Assembly (NCBI GenBank): GCA_016717335.1
Contig: JADKFS010000001.1
Coordinates: forward strand, 1,178,001 to 1,242,000
DNA: 64,000 nucleotides
Source of the DNA: Candidatus Ribeiella danica
GTDB lineage: Bacteria > Chloroflexota > Chloroflexia > Chloroflexales > Roseiflexaceae
Reading direction: 5' to 3'
Shown here: positions 19,209-26,922 of the stretch, one piece after another
Layout: every line of letters starts with the position of its first letter
Numbering within the stretch: the first letter of the stretch is position 1
The notes under the pieces: model-generated
The model's database searches: none
The model's input: the letters and a program-made list of their open reading frames with translations, nothing else
What the model was told of the DNA's origin: nothing
Made by a program: the position numbers and the translations under genes

Positions 19209-20105
19209 TCACCCCCCGGCAGAATCGCCCAGCCGCAGGTCGTAGCTCGGCTCCGGGATATCGATCTCGCGCTGCTGCACCAGCGCGCCCGAGCGGGCCG
19301 TCAGCCGGTAGCGCCCCGGCCCAGGAACCCGCAGCCGGTAGCGCCCCTCGCGGTCGGTGCTCGCCCGCAGGGTGCGCTCGCCGGCGCCGACCGCGCCGGC
19401 CGCCAGCTTGGCATCCAGCCCATCCCCGCCGCCGACGCGGCGATCGAGCCGCTCCAGCTCGACCGCCGCGCCGCCGAGCGGGGCGCCGGCCGCGTCGCGC
19501 ACGATGCCGCCGAACCAGGACCAGCGCTCGTCCACGCCGCCAGGCCACGGAACGCGCAGCCCGGCCGTCAGCACCGGCGGGCCGACCGGCAGCCGATCGC
19601 GCAGCATCGAGAGCGTGACGACATAGCTCACCGAGGGCTTGATCTGATTCTCGAGCGCGGTCCAGAACTCGCCGGGGCTCTTCAGCACGCCCTCGGGCAT
19701 GGCGGTGCGGGCGTAGATCGGCTCGCCGCTCTCGCGCAGCGCCCCCTGCAGATACTCGATCGGGATCTTCTCGAAGCGGATGAGCGTCTGCAGCGCGTGC
19801 CAGAGCAGGCGGTGCTCGTCCTCGACCTCGCGCGTCCAGGCGGTCACCAGGTACGTCAGGTCGAAGAAGGCCGACGGGCGCTGGCGGAAGGCGATCTGGC
19901 CGCCGGCCGACTTGTTCTCCATGCCGTGCTGCCGCAGCTCGCGGTTCTCGCGGATGTCGAACAGGTAGCAGTTCAGAGTTGGTTTTGAGATCCCGGCCGA
20001 CCACTCGCGGTTCGGGATATCGAAGCTGACCTCGATATCGGCCGGGTCGACCCCGCCGGCCTTGATGAGCAGCTGCCTGATGCTCTCGTCTAGCTCGACA
20101 ATCAT
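19209..20105 (-). CDS. Pvc16/DUF4255 tail-cap protein with carboxypeptidase-regulatory-like domain
   Basis: 298 residues. Residues 1-185 match the DUF4255 (Pvc16 N-terminal) pattern: SFDIPNREW, PTLNCYLFDIRENRELRQHG, AFFDLTYLVTAWTREVEDEH. Residues about 205-290 form a beta-sandwich of the carboxypeptidase-regulatory type (GGIVRDAAGAPLGGAAVELE, then STDREGRYRLRVPGPGRYRL). Afp16/Pvc16 terminates the tube and sheath at the distal end. The extra domain is likely exposed at the particle end. It precedes the sheath gene. Confidence 0.9.
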   Translation of the reverse strand: MIVELDESIRQLLIKAGGVDPADIEVSFDIPNREWSAGISKPTLNCYLFDIRENRELRQHGMENKSAGGQIAFRQRPSAFFDLTYLVTAWTREVEDEHRLLWHALQTLIRFEKIPIEYLQGALRESGEPIYARTAMPEGVLKSPGEFWTALENQIKPSVSYVVTLSMLRDRLPVGPPVLTAGLRVPWPGGVDERWSWFGGIVRDAAGAPLGGAAVELERLDRRVGGGDGLDAKLAAGAVGAGERTLRASTDREGRYRLRVPGPGRYRLTARSGALVQQREIDIPEPSYDLRLGDSAGG

Positions 20106-20364
20106 GGCGCTCTTTCTCGCTCACCGAGACTCTTCACTGCGGTGGCTGCGTGGTGCGTCTGCAGAGTGGCCGCACGACACCGCCATCCTGCCCCGCCGGC
20201 TCCCGCGCGCGGGAGCGCGGGGCAGCGGCCCATTCGCGCCTAACCCAAGGTTGCTGGTAGGAGTTCTCGTTACTAAACGCGCGGCAGCGCCTTTTTTGTT
20301 GCCGGCGCGCGAACCATCTGCCGGATCGTCGGCTGCCGGGCTGCCGTGCGCCGCGCCCGCACGC
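20106..20364. other. Gap with palindromic CCCGCGCGCGGG repeat
   Basis: 259 bases. A GCTCCCGCGCGCGGGAGC palindrome (about 20200-20217) matches the core of repeats at about 38555 and 44155. No gene is recognised. Confidence 0.5.
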
Positions 20365-21138
20365 TCAGCCCGCCTCCTCCTCGGCGCTGCGCTGCGCCGT
20401 GGGCGCGGCCGCCCCCGCGGCGACGGCGGCCGCGCTGGCGTCGGCCTGCTGCTCGTAGCTGTCGCCGGCCGGCCCGACCGTCAGCGGCCCGCTGCTGGAC
20501 ATCGACTGCTGCTGGACGACGTGGGTCAGCTCGTGGGCCATCAGGCTGTGGTCGCTCGGGCTGGCGCCGGGGCCGAGGAAGATATCGCTGCCGGTCGTAA
20601 ATGCCTTCGCGCTAATGCTGCGGTTGAGCTGGGCCGACTCGGCGTCGCTGTGGACGCGCACGTGATCGAAGCTGGCGCCCAGCGCACCCTCCATCTGCGT
20701 GCGGGTTCCCTCCTCAAGCGGGGCGCCGCTGCCGCGATTCGCCTCGATCCGCTGCGCCAGGTCCGGGCTGACCGGCCCGCCCTCCATGCCGACCTCGGGC
20801 TTGGCCTGCATGAGGCTCTCGTCGTCCTCCTCGGGCGCGCCCTCGCGCTGGGCCAGGCCAGGGTCGTGCTTGGCCTGCACCAGGCCCTCGTCCTCCTCGG
20901 GCGCGCCCTCGCGCTGGGCCAGGCCGGGGTCGTGCTTGGCCTGCACCAGGCCCTCGTCCTCCTCGGGCGCGCCCTCGCGCTGGGCCAGCATGCGCGCGAT
21001 CCGCGCGTTGCCGATCTGGCGCTGCAGCGTCAGCAGCGGGTGCTGGCTCGCCCCGCGGTCGGCCTCCGGCCCGTCGGCCTGAGCGGGCCGTCGCAGCGGG
21101 TTCGCGCGCTCGTGCTCGGGGATGTTATGGGTCGGCAT
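20365..21138 (-). CDS. Small DUF4157 (eCIS core domain) protein with three 22-residue repeats
   Basis: 257 residues; ATG 21138 has a GGAGGTG ribosome binding site. The N-terminal motif LQRQIGNARIARMLAQ (38-53) is typical of DUF4157 proteins. Three repeats of about 22 residues (AQREGAPEEDEGLVQAKHDP) cover 52-115. The DUF4157 domain (about 140-220) includes HVRVHSD and HELTHVVQQ (202-210), so the zinc-peptidase signature is intact. Such proteins are common in eCIS loci and may be cargo, adaptor or protease. It lies between the M91-like gene and the cap gene. Confidence 0.9.
   Translation of the reverse strand: MPTHNIPEHERANPLRRPAQADGPEADRGASQHPLLTLQRQIGNARIARMLAQREGAPEEDEGLVQAKHDPGLAQREGAPEEDEGLVQAKHDPGLAQREGAPEEDDESLMQAKPEVGMEGGPVSPDLAQRIEANRGSGAPLEEGTRTQMEGALGASFDHVRVHSDAESAQLNRSISAKAFTTGSDIFLGPGASPSDHSLMAHELTHVVQQQSMSSSGPLTVGPAGDSYEQQADASAAAVAAGAAAPTAQRSAEEEAG
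20822..20998 (-). repeat. 66-bp coding tandem repeats (three units)
   Basis: Nearly identical 66-bp units in the small DUF4157 gene encode acidic REGAPEEDEGLVQAK repeats; the last unit is slightly changed (DDESLM). Confidence 0.85.
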
Positions 21139-21521
21139 GCTTCACCTCCGGTCGTGCTATGCCAGTCCTGTTTCTGTCGAGAGCGGCCAGGCGATGGACG
21201 ATGGACGATGGACCAAGGACAGGGGACAGGGGACAGGGGGCAGGGGTCAGCATTCGATACCCTATCACCCGGTCACCCGGTCACCTTGTCACCTTGTCAC
21301 CTTGTCGCAAGCCCCAAGTCCCAAGTCCCAAGCCCCACGTCACCTTGTCACCGTGTCACCTTGTCAGCCCCAAGCCCCAAGCCCCACGCCCCAAGCCTCA
21401 CGCGCCCTTGTCTCCTTGTCTGCTGCGCCAGGGGCCAGGGCCGGCATTCAACGCTCAACGCTCAACGTTCAACGCTCGACGTTCAACGCTCGACGCTCGA
21501 CGCTCGACGCTCGTCACACGG
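21139..21521. repeat. Mosaic of 7-8 bp tandem repeats
   Basis: 383 bases without a gene. In plus orientation the modules are GACGATG, GACCAAG, GGGACAG, a 23-base unique core (21246-21268), then GTCACCTT, CCCAAGTC and CGCTCAA repeats. The same order recurs at 33870-34146 and, reverse-complemented, at 49755-49975. Confidence 0.9.
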
Positions 21522-22421
21522 TCACTCCTCCGGCCGCAGCGGCATGCCGAACGCCCCGCGCAGGCGGTTCTCCAGCGCGATCGCCCGGCTAAGCGTATCC
21601 CGCCCGGTGGCCTGCTGGCCGGCCGTGATCGGCTCGCGCTCGAGCGGGCTCGGCGCCGTGCCGCCCACGAGCGGCAGCGCCTCGACCAGCAGCCGCGCCA
21701 GGGCCGTCGCCGGCTCGCGCCGCTCCCAGGCCGCGTTGCCGCCCGCCGGGTCCCAGGCGGCCGGCTTGTAGCCGATCTCCACGTCCGAGCCGGGGCCGGG
21801 CGTGCCGTCCGGGCGCGCGGCCGCACTCGTCTCGGCGACGGCGCGCAGGTCGCTGCCGCCGGGCGCGTAGGCGATCCGCAGCCTCTTGCCCGCGCCGGTC
21901 AGCGCCTTGAGCAGGTCCGGCCCGGCCGCCTGCAGGAGCAGCCAGTCGAGGTCCATCAGCAGCGCGACCTTGAACGCGCTGCCGCCCTCGAGCCGGATCT
22001 CGGACGCGCCGCTCTTGAGCAGGTCGATCACCTTCTGGAGCCGGTCGAAGATCCGCTGCGTCACCGGCCACTCGCGCTTGGGGTCCTGCGCCAGCCCCAG
22101 CGACAGCGGCTGGTTGTCGGGGTAGACCAGGAACGCGCCGTAGTCGGTATCCTTCACCTGCGCGCCGGACGCGCTCACGGCCGGGTCGGCCTGCTCGCGC
22201 GCGAGCAGCCGCTGGACGCGCTGGTTGCCGCTGCTCTGCTGCAGGTCGCGCATCACCGCCTGGCGCGACTCGCCGGCGGTGGCGTGGGCCAGCACCCCCG
22301 ATCCGAGCAGGTCGCGCGCCCCATGGCCGGCCGGGCGCAGCGCGCGCTCAGGCGGCGCCTCGTCGGTGGCGCGACGCTTGCGGCGAATAGTGCGTAGCTG
22401 TGCCAGTTTCCTGGTGCTCAT
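21522..22421 (-). CDS. eCIS-associated protein, degenerate M91-like C-terminus
   Basis: 299 residues from ATG 22421 (MSTRKLAQ, with AGAAG upstream); a GTG at 22448 is an alternative. The basic N-terminus is followed by LQQSSGNQRVQRLLARE (60-76), the same tag as in DUF4157 proteins. The C-terminal 120 residues resemble M91 (NleD-like) peptidases in layout: a GSDVEIGYKP beta strand, a helix where HExxH should lie, then ENRLRGAFGMPLRPEE. The expected HExxH is LARLLVEAL (241-249), so catalytic residues are lost. It may be a cargo or adaptor of the injection system. The M91 link is my reading of motif order and needs a profile search. Confidence 0.55.
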   Translation of the reverse strand: MSTRKLAQLRTIRRKRRATDEAPPERALRPAGHGARDLLGSGVLAHATAGESRQAVMRDLQQSSGNQRVQRLLAREQADPAVSASGAQVKDTDYGAFLVYPDNQPLSLGLAQDPKREWPVTQRIFDRLQKVIDLLKSGASEIRLEGGSAFKVALLMDLDWLLLQAAGPDLLKALTGAGKRLRIAYAPGGSDLRAVAETSAAARPDGTPGPGSDVEIGYKPAAWDPAGGNAAWERREPATALARLLVEALPLVGGTAPSPLEREPITAGQQATGRDTLSRAIALENRLRGAFGMPLRPEE

Positions 22422-22485
22422 TGCTTCTACACCAGATAGGTCAAGCACCGGCGGATATTGAGTGGGTCAATTTTGGATCACCTCT

Positions 22486-22515
22486 ATAATACACCTGTGA
22501 TAGCCCCTATGTCTA
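22486..22515 (-). promoter_or_regulatory. Candidate promoter for the M91-like gene
   Basis: On the minus strand, TAGACA (22515-22510), 18 bases, then TATTAT (22491-22486), about 65 bases before the ATG. The AT-rich surroundings stand out in this GC-rich locus. Confidence 0.45.
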
Positions 22516-22537
22516 TATCAAAATCGTTGATCTTTCC

Positions 22538-22577
22538 CCTGCAGCACGCCCTGGCGCACCAGCGCAGGGCGTGCAGG
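22538..22577. terminator. Hairpin between ATPase and M91-like genes
   Basis: An inverted repeat, GCACGCCCTG paired with CAGGGCGTGC, around a GC loop. There is no long T tract. It probably separates the ATPase unit from the next transcript. Confidence 0.45.
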
Positions 22578-22687
22578 AGCTTTCGGTTTAATTGACGATA
22601 GACGATGCGTGCTCGCACCCACTGTCCATCGTCCATCGCCCATTGTCTACCCGATCCAAGCTGGAGCAGCCGGCGCGGCGCTCGCGC

Positions 22688-24922
22688 CTACCCCCGTGCC
22701 ACGGCCAGCCAGCGCCCGAACTCGCTCTCGGTCACCAGCTTGCCGAGCTTCTGGTACTCGCGCTTGATCGCCCGCACCAGGTGGGTCATGTGAATCGTCG
22801 TGCCGTCCTCGGCGGCCAGGTAGGCCGCCAGCAGCGCGATATTGCGGATGTTGCCGCCCGACAGCTTGAACTGCTTCGCCAGGAACGCCATGTCCACATC
22901 GTCGGCCAGCGGCGCGTCCTGCGGGAAGACCTTGCGCCAGATCCGCTGCCGGTCGGGCTCCTCGGGGAACGGGAAGTCGATCGCCACGTGCAGCCGGCGC
23001 ACGAACGCGTCGTCCAGGTTCTTGCGCAGGTTGGTCGCCAGGATGACCACGCCGTCGTACTCCTCCATCTTCTGCAGCAGGTAGCCGACCTCGATGTTGG
23101 CGTAGCGGTCGTGGGCGTCCTTCACCTCGGAGCGCTTGCCGAACAGCGCGTCGGCCTCGTCGAAGAACAGGATGGCGTTGGCCTCGCGCGCGGCGGTGAA
23201 GATCCGGTCGAGGTTCTTCTCGGTCTCGCCGATGTACTTGCTCACCAGCGTCGAGAGGTCGACCTTGTACAGCTCGAGCCCCAGGTCGGCCGCGATGATC
23301 TCGGCGGCCATGGTCTTGCCGGTGCCGCTCTGGCCGGCGAACAGCACGTTGACGCCCTTGCCCATGGCCAGGTGGCGGTCGAAGCCCCAGCTCTCGAGCA
23401 CGGTGCGGCGGTGGCGCACCTGCAGGCAGATCTCGCCCATCTGGCTGATCTGGTCGGCCGGCAGCACGATATCGCCCCAGCTGTAGGTGGTCGCGATCTT
23501 GTTGGCCAGGCTGTTGAGCTTCCCGCTCGACTGCGCCCGGCAGGCGGCGTAGAGATCCTGCGGGTGCAGCGGGCGGTCGCGCCAGCGCGAGAGGCTGCGC
23601 GCCATCTCGGCGGCGTCGCGGATCTGGCCGCCGCTGAGGCGGAAGGTGCTGGCGAGCGCCTGCAGCGCGGCGTCGTCGGGCCGGTCGCCGTTGAGCTGCT
23701 GGCGCCAGATCTGCTCGCGCTCGGTGTAGGATGGCGGGGGCAGCTCGACGCGCACGAAGGACGCGCGCCGCAGCGCCCCGCGCGACTCCCAGGGCCGGTC
23801 GAGCGCGACGAACGAGTGGCTGGCGTGACCGTCGAGCGCGGAGAGCAGCACGTGCCGCCACGGGCCGGCGTCGTCGGCGTCCAGCACCGCGCTGGCGCCC
23901 TGCCAGATCAGCCCGGCGCCCTGCAGGGTCGCCTCGCGCAGGATGCGCTGGATCGCCTCGGCCGGGCTCAGCTCGCTCTCGCGCAGCCGCTCGAGCGCGA
24001 CCGACAGCGCCGGCAGGCCCAGCTCGGCGCACAGCGCCTCGGCGATCGCCCCGCGCCCGCTGCCGTAGCTGCCCTGCAGCGCCAGCACCAGCCGGCCGCG
24101 CGCGCCCGACACGACCTGGCGCAGCTGCGCGACAAGCTCGGCCGGCAGCACCAGGCTGCCGAGCTGGCGCTGGGGGCGCGACAGCCGCACAAACGAGTCG
24201 AGGGTCGAGTCGAGCGCCGGCTGGTCGAGCAGCTCGGCCACGATCCGGTCGTCGATCTTGATGAAGCGGGAGAGCAGCGTCGAGAACCAGGGGGCGGCGT
24301 CGCGGCTGCGCTGCCCGTCCTCGAACAGCTGGATCAGCCGGTGGCGCGACAGCGGCGCCTCGGGCGCGAAGGCGGCGCGCGCGGCGGCGCGCTCGTCCTG
24401 GCCGGGGCACAGCAGCCGCAGCGCCAGGTCGACCATCGGCCGCTTCTTGGTGACATCGTCCTGGATGTAGGCGTACAGCCGCTCGTAGCGCAGGTCGAAC
24501 TCCGGCGCGAGCGCCAGCAGGATGACGTCGCGCTCGAAGGCCGAGAGGCCAAACAGCCGCGCGGCGCGCAGGAGCGACGATTGGCGGCCGCTCTGCTCGG
24601 CCGCGCGCGCCTCGGCCTCGATCGCGTCGCGCTCGGCCGCCAGCCGGAGGCGCGTCTCGGCTAGGTCGGGCGGGACACCCGGCGCGGACACGCCCAGGAT
24701 CTCGACCTCGGCGTCGGGGATGTAGAGGCCGCGGTACTCGTCATCGGCCAGCGCGCCGTAGGTCCGGCGGGTCAGCTCGATCTGCCAGGCCAGCAGGCGA
24801 TGCAGCCAGCCAAACATGGCGCGCAGGTGCGCCCCGCCGTCGCCGCGCCGCTGCGGTTGGATCTCAGTCGCAGGGAAGCTTGCCGACATAACACCATCCT
24901 TTGCCGGGCCTCCGCCCTTCAT
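22688..24922 (-). CDS. eCIS AAA+ ATPase (Afp15-like)
   Basis: 744 residues from ATG 24922; an in-frame ATG at 24889 is an alternative. Residues 1-250 are a helical N-domain. Residues about 280-420 look like a first ATPase module with a broken P-loop (QGSYGSGRGA, no lysine). The second module (about 475-735) is complete: Walker A GQSGTGKT (530-537), Walker B ILFFDEADALFG, then DAHDRYANIEVGYLL, sensor LATN and arginine-finger-like DDAFVRRLHVAIDFPFP. Afp15/Pvc15-type ATPases help assembly or cargo loading. It is the first gene of the locus. Confidence 0.94.
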   Translation of the reverse strand: MKGGGPAKDGVMSASFPATEIQPQRRGDGGAHLRAMFGWLHRLLAWQIELTRRTYGALADDEYRGLYIPDAEVEILGVSAPGVPPDLAETRLRLAAERDAIEAEARAAEQSGRQSSLLRAARLFGLSAFERDVILLALAPEFDLRYERLYAYIQDDVTKKRPMVDLALRLLCPGQDERAAARAAFAPEAPLSRHRLIQLFEDGQRSRDAAPWFSTLLSRFIKIDDRIVAELLDQPALDSTLDSFVRLSRPQRQLGSLVLPAELVAQLRQVVSGARGRLVLALQGSYGSGRGAIAEALCAELGLPALSVALERLRESELSPAEAIQRILREATLQGAGLIWQGASAVLDADDAGPWRHVLLSALDGHASHSFVALDRPWESRGALRRASFVRVELPPPSYTEREQIWRQQLNGDRPDDAALQALASTFRLSGGQIRDAAEMARSLSRWRDRPLHPQDLYAACRAQSSGKLNSLANKIATTYSWGDIVLPADQISQMGEICLQVRHRRTVLESWGFDRHLAMGKGVNVLFAGQSGTGKTMAAEIIAADLGLELYKVDLSTLVSKYIGETEKNLDRIFTAAREANAILFFDEADALFGKRSEVKDAHDRYANIEVGYLLQKMEEYDGVVILATNLRKNLDDAFVRRLHVAIDFPFPEEPDRQRIWRKVFPQDAPLADDVDMAFLAKQFKLSGGNIRNIALLAAYLAAEDGTTIHMTHLVRAIKREYQKLGKLVTESEFGRWLAVARG

Positions 24923-25065
24923 AAAAGAACGCGGATGGGCCTGTTTTTGGAGGGATCGGCGGAGCCGATCGGGTGGCCGCGACTGGCGCCCTGCTGCGGG
25001 CGGCTCGAAGGCTACCAGATGCGCCGGCCGGCGTGTCCTTGATGGGAGTGCGTTGATGCGCCCGG

Positions 25066-25074
25066 ATTATAGCA
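25066..25074 (-). promoter_or_regulatory. Extended -10 promoter for the ATPase gene
   Basis: TGCTATAAT read on the minus strand, about 145 bases before ATG 24922. No clear -35 box is seen. It probably starts the first injection-system transcript. Confidence 0.55.
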
Positions 25075-25625
25075 TCCTTATGGTCGGTTGGATAGTGGGA
25101 ATGGGGGGCTGCGCGCTTGGACCCCAAAAAGAAAGCCGTCTCGTTTGCAATGTCTGGTGCGCATGCCCGGCTGAATCCACCCGCGGCGGGAGACAACAGG
25201 TCCGATCGGAATGGTGCCAGGCATGCGCCACGACGATCGCATTTGAGGCGGCATCCTTTGCCGGAGGGGGGCCGGGGGAACCGGCGCGGGTTCCCCGGGT
25301 ACCCGCTGGGTGCCGGGGGGCCGGGGGCGCAGCGCCCCGGAGAAAAGGTGACAAGCTGACAGGTCGCGCCCTCGGCACGAGCAGCAGGCGGGGGCCGGGG
25401 GCGCAGCGCCCCGGAAAGGCTCCTGGCGGGGGCCGGGGGCGCAGCGCCCCGGAACGATTCCTGGGGGAGCATGATGAACCGGCGTGGGTTCCCCCGGCGG
25501 GGGCCGGGGGCGCAGCGCCCCGGAGAAAAGGTGACAAGCTGACAGGTCGCGCCCTCGGCACGAGCAGCAGGCGGGGGCCGGGGGCGCAGCGCCCCGGAAA
25601 GACACCAGCAGACAACCTCGGCGCG
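25075..25625. repeat. GC-rich palindrome array
   Basis: No gene. The palindrome CCGGGGGCGCAGCGCCCCGG occurs five times (25321-25600). A unit of about 95 bases carrying GGTGACAAGCTGACAGG is present twice, near 25319-25412 and 25504-25600. It separates the injection-system locus from the methyltransferase gene. Confidence 0.8.
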
Positions 25626-26912
25626 TCAGCGCCGCTCGAACACCGCCAGCGCCTCCATGTGCGGCGTCTGCGGGAACATGTCGTAGCCGCGCAGCTCGGC
25701 CACCCGGTAGCCCGCGGCCAGTCCCCGCGCGTCCTCGAGCTGCGACAGCGCGTTGCACGAGACGTACACCAGCCGGCGCGGGCGCAGCCGCAGCAGCTCG
25801 CGGCAGACTTCCGGCCCCAGGCCGGTGCGCGGCGGGTCGGCCACGACGACGCCGAACCGGCCGGGCGGCTGGTCGCGCAGGAAGGCCAGCACGTCGGACG
25901 CAACCACCGCGACGTTGCGCGCCCCGCTCGCGGCGATGTTCCGCTCGGCCAGCTGCGCGCTCTCCTCGAATGACTCGACGCATGTGACCTGCCCGACTGC
26001 GTTGGCCAGGTGCAGCGCGATCGTCCCGACGCCGCCGTACAGGTCGGCCACGGCGGCCGGTAGGCGGCCGTCAGCAGTCGGTGCCGCTGAATCGCTCAGA
26101 TATTCGTCGAGGTCGGCGGTGCCGGCTACCGCATACCGGCGACTGACGACTGACCGCACGTCGTCCAGCAGCGGCAGCAGCAGGTGCACGTTGTTCTGGA
26201 AGAAGGTGTTCGGCCGGATCGCCAGCGCGCGCGCGCCCACCCGCATCTCCAGCGTCTCGGCGCCCCAGTGCCGCAGCGGCGCCCCGAACGAGGTGTCGGT
26301 CAGCGAGTCGTTGACCAGCCAGTGGAAGCCGGCCACCGCCGGTTGCGCCAGCGCCGCCGCGGCGACCTGCTCCATCGCCGTCGCGTGGGCGCCCTCCTGG
26401 TCGGGCGCGGCGGTCACGGCGGCCAGCAGCAGCGTCTCCTGCGGGCTGCGCCGCACCACAATGTAGCGCAGGAAGCCCTCGTGGCTGCGCAGGTTGTAGT
26501 CGGGCAGCCCGAGCGCGACCGCCCGCTCGTACACGGCGCGCGCGACCGCGAAGGCCGCGGGCGGGATGAGGTGGCACTCCTGCAGGTCGACGATGTAGTT
26601 GAACTTGCCGCCGCGCCGCAGCCCGAAGCGATCCTTGCTGGCGACGTAGTCCATCCGGGTGCGGTAGGCGAACGGCTCGGGCGAGCCGACCATCGCGACC
26701 CGGCCGAGCAGATCGGCGGGCAGGTCGCCGGCCCAGAGCGCCTGGAGCGCGGCTCGCTTCGCGGCGACCTGCGTCTCGTAGGTTCGATCCTGGAAGGTGC
26801 AGCCGCCGCAGAAGCCGGCCGGCGGCGCGTGCGGGCAGCGCGGCGTCGTCGACTCGCCCGCGCGCGCGGCCTCGACGACCTGGCGGCGGAAGAGCTTGGG
26901 TGTCAGCGTCAT
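25626..26912 (-). CDS. RNA (uracil-5-)-methyltransferase, RlmD/TrmA family
   Basis: 428 residues from ATG 26912 (MTLTPKLFRR); an upstream in-frame start at 26933 is possible. Visible elements are an N-terminal cysteine group typical of the Fe-S cluster (CPHAPPAGFCGGCTF), the SAM motif DLYGGVGTIAL, the catalytic-region DPPRTGLG and VYVSCN with the nucleophile-containing C-terminal region. The family makes m5U in rRNA or tRNA. The TRAM domain is missing at the N-terminus, as in some family members. A segment of about 25 residues before DLYGG (encoded 26069-26160) carries GACTGAC-type repeats and may be an inserted element. Confidence 0.9.
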   Translation of the reverse strand: MTLTPKLFRRQVVEAARAGESTTPRCPHAPPAGFCGGCTFQDRTYETQVAAKRAALQALWAGDLPADLLGRVAMVGSPEPFAYRTRMDYVASKDRFGLRRGGKFNYIVDLQECHLIPPAAFAVARAVYERAVALGLPDYNLRSHEGFLRYIVVRRSPQETLLLAAVTAAPDQEGAHATAMEQVAAAALAQPAVAGFHWLVNDSLTDTSFGAPLRHWGAETLEMRVGARALAIRPNTFFQNNVHLLLPLLDDVRSVVSRRYAVAGTADLDEYLSDSAAPTADGRLPAAVADLYGGVGTIALHLANAVGQVTCVESFEESAQLAERNIAASGARNVAVVASDVLAFLRDQPPGRFGVVVADPPRTGLGPEVCRELLRLRPRRLVYVSCNALSQLEDARGLAAGYRVAELRGYDMFPQTPHMEALAVFERR

Positions 26913-26922
26913 AACGTTCGTT

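Noticed and set aside
21172..21521. Possible CRISPR or satellite array
   Set aside because: Repeats are 7-8 bp and several kinds follow each other, with no spacer/repeat alternation.
445..24922. Type VI secretion system or prophage
   Set aside because: There is no TssJLM membrane complex, ClpV, Hcp-TssBC pair, head, portal, terminase or integrase gene. Pvc16, the Afp15-like ATPase, DUF4157 and LysM proteins fit eCIS better.
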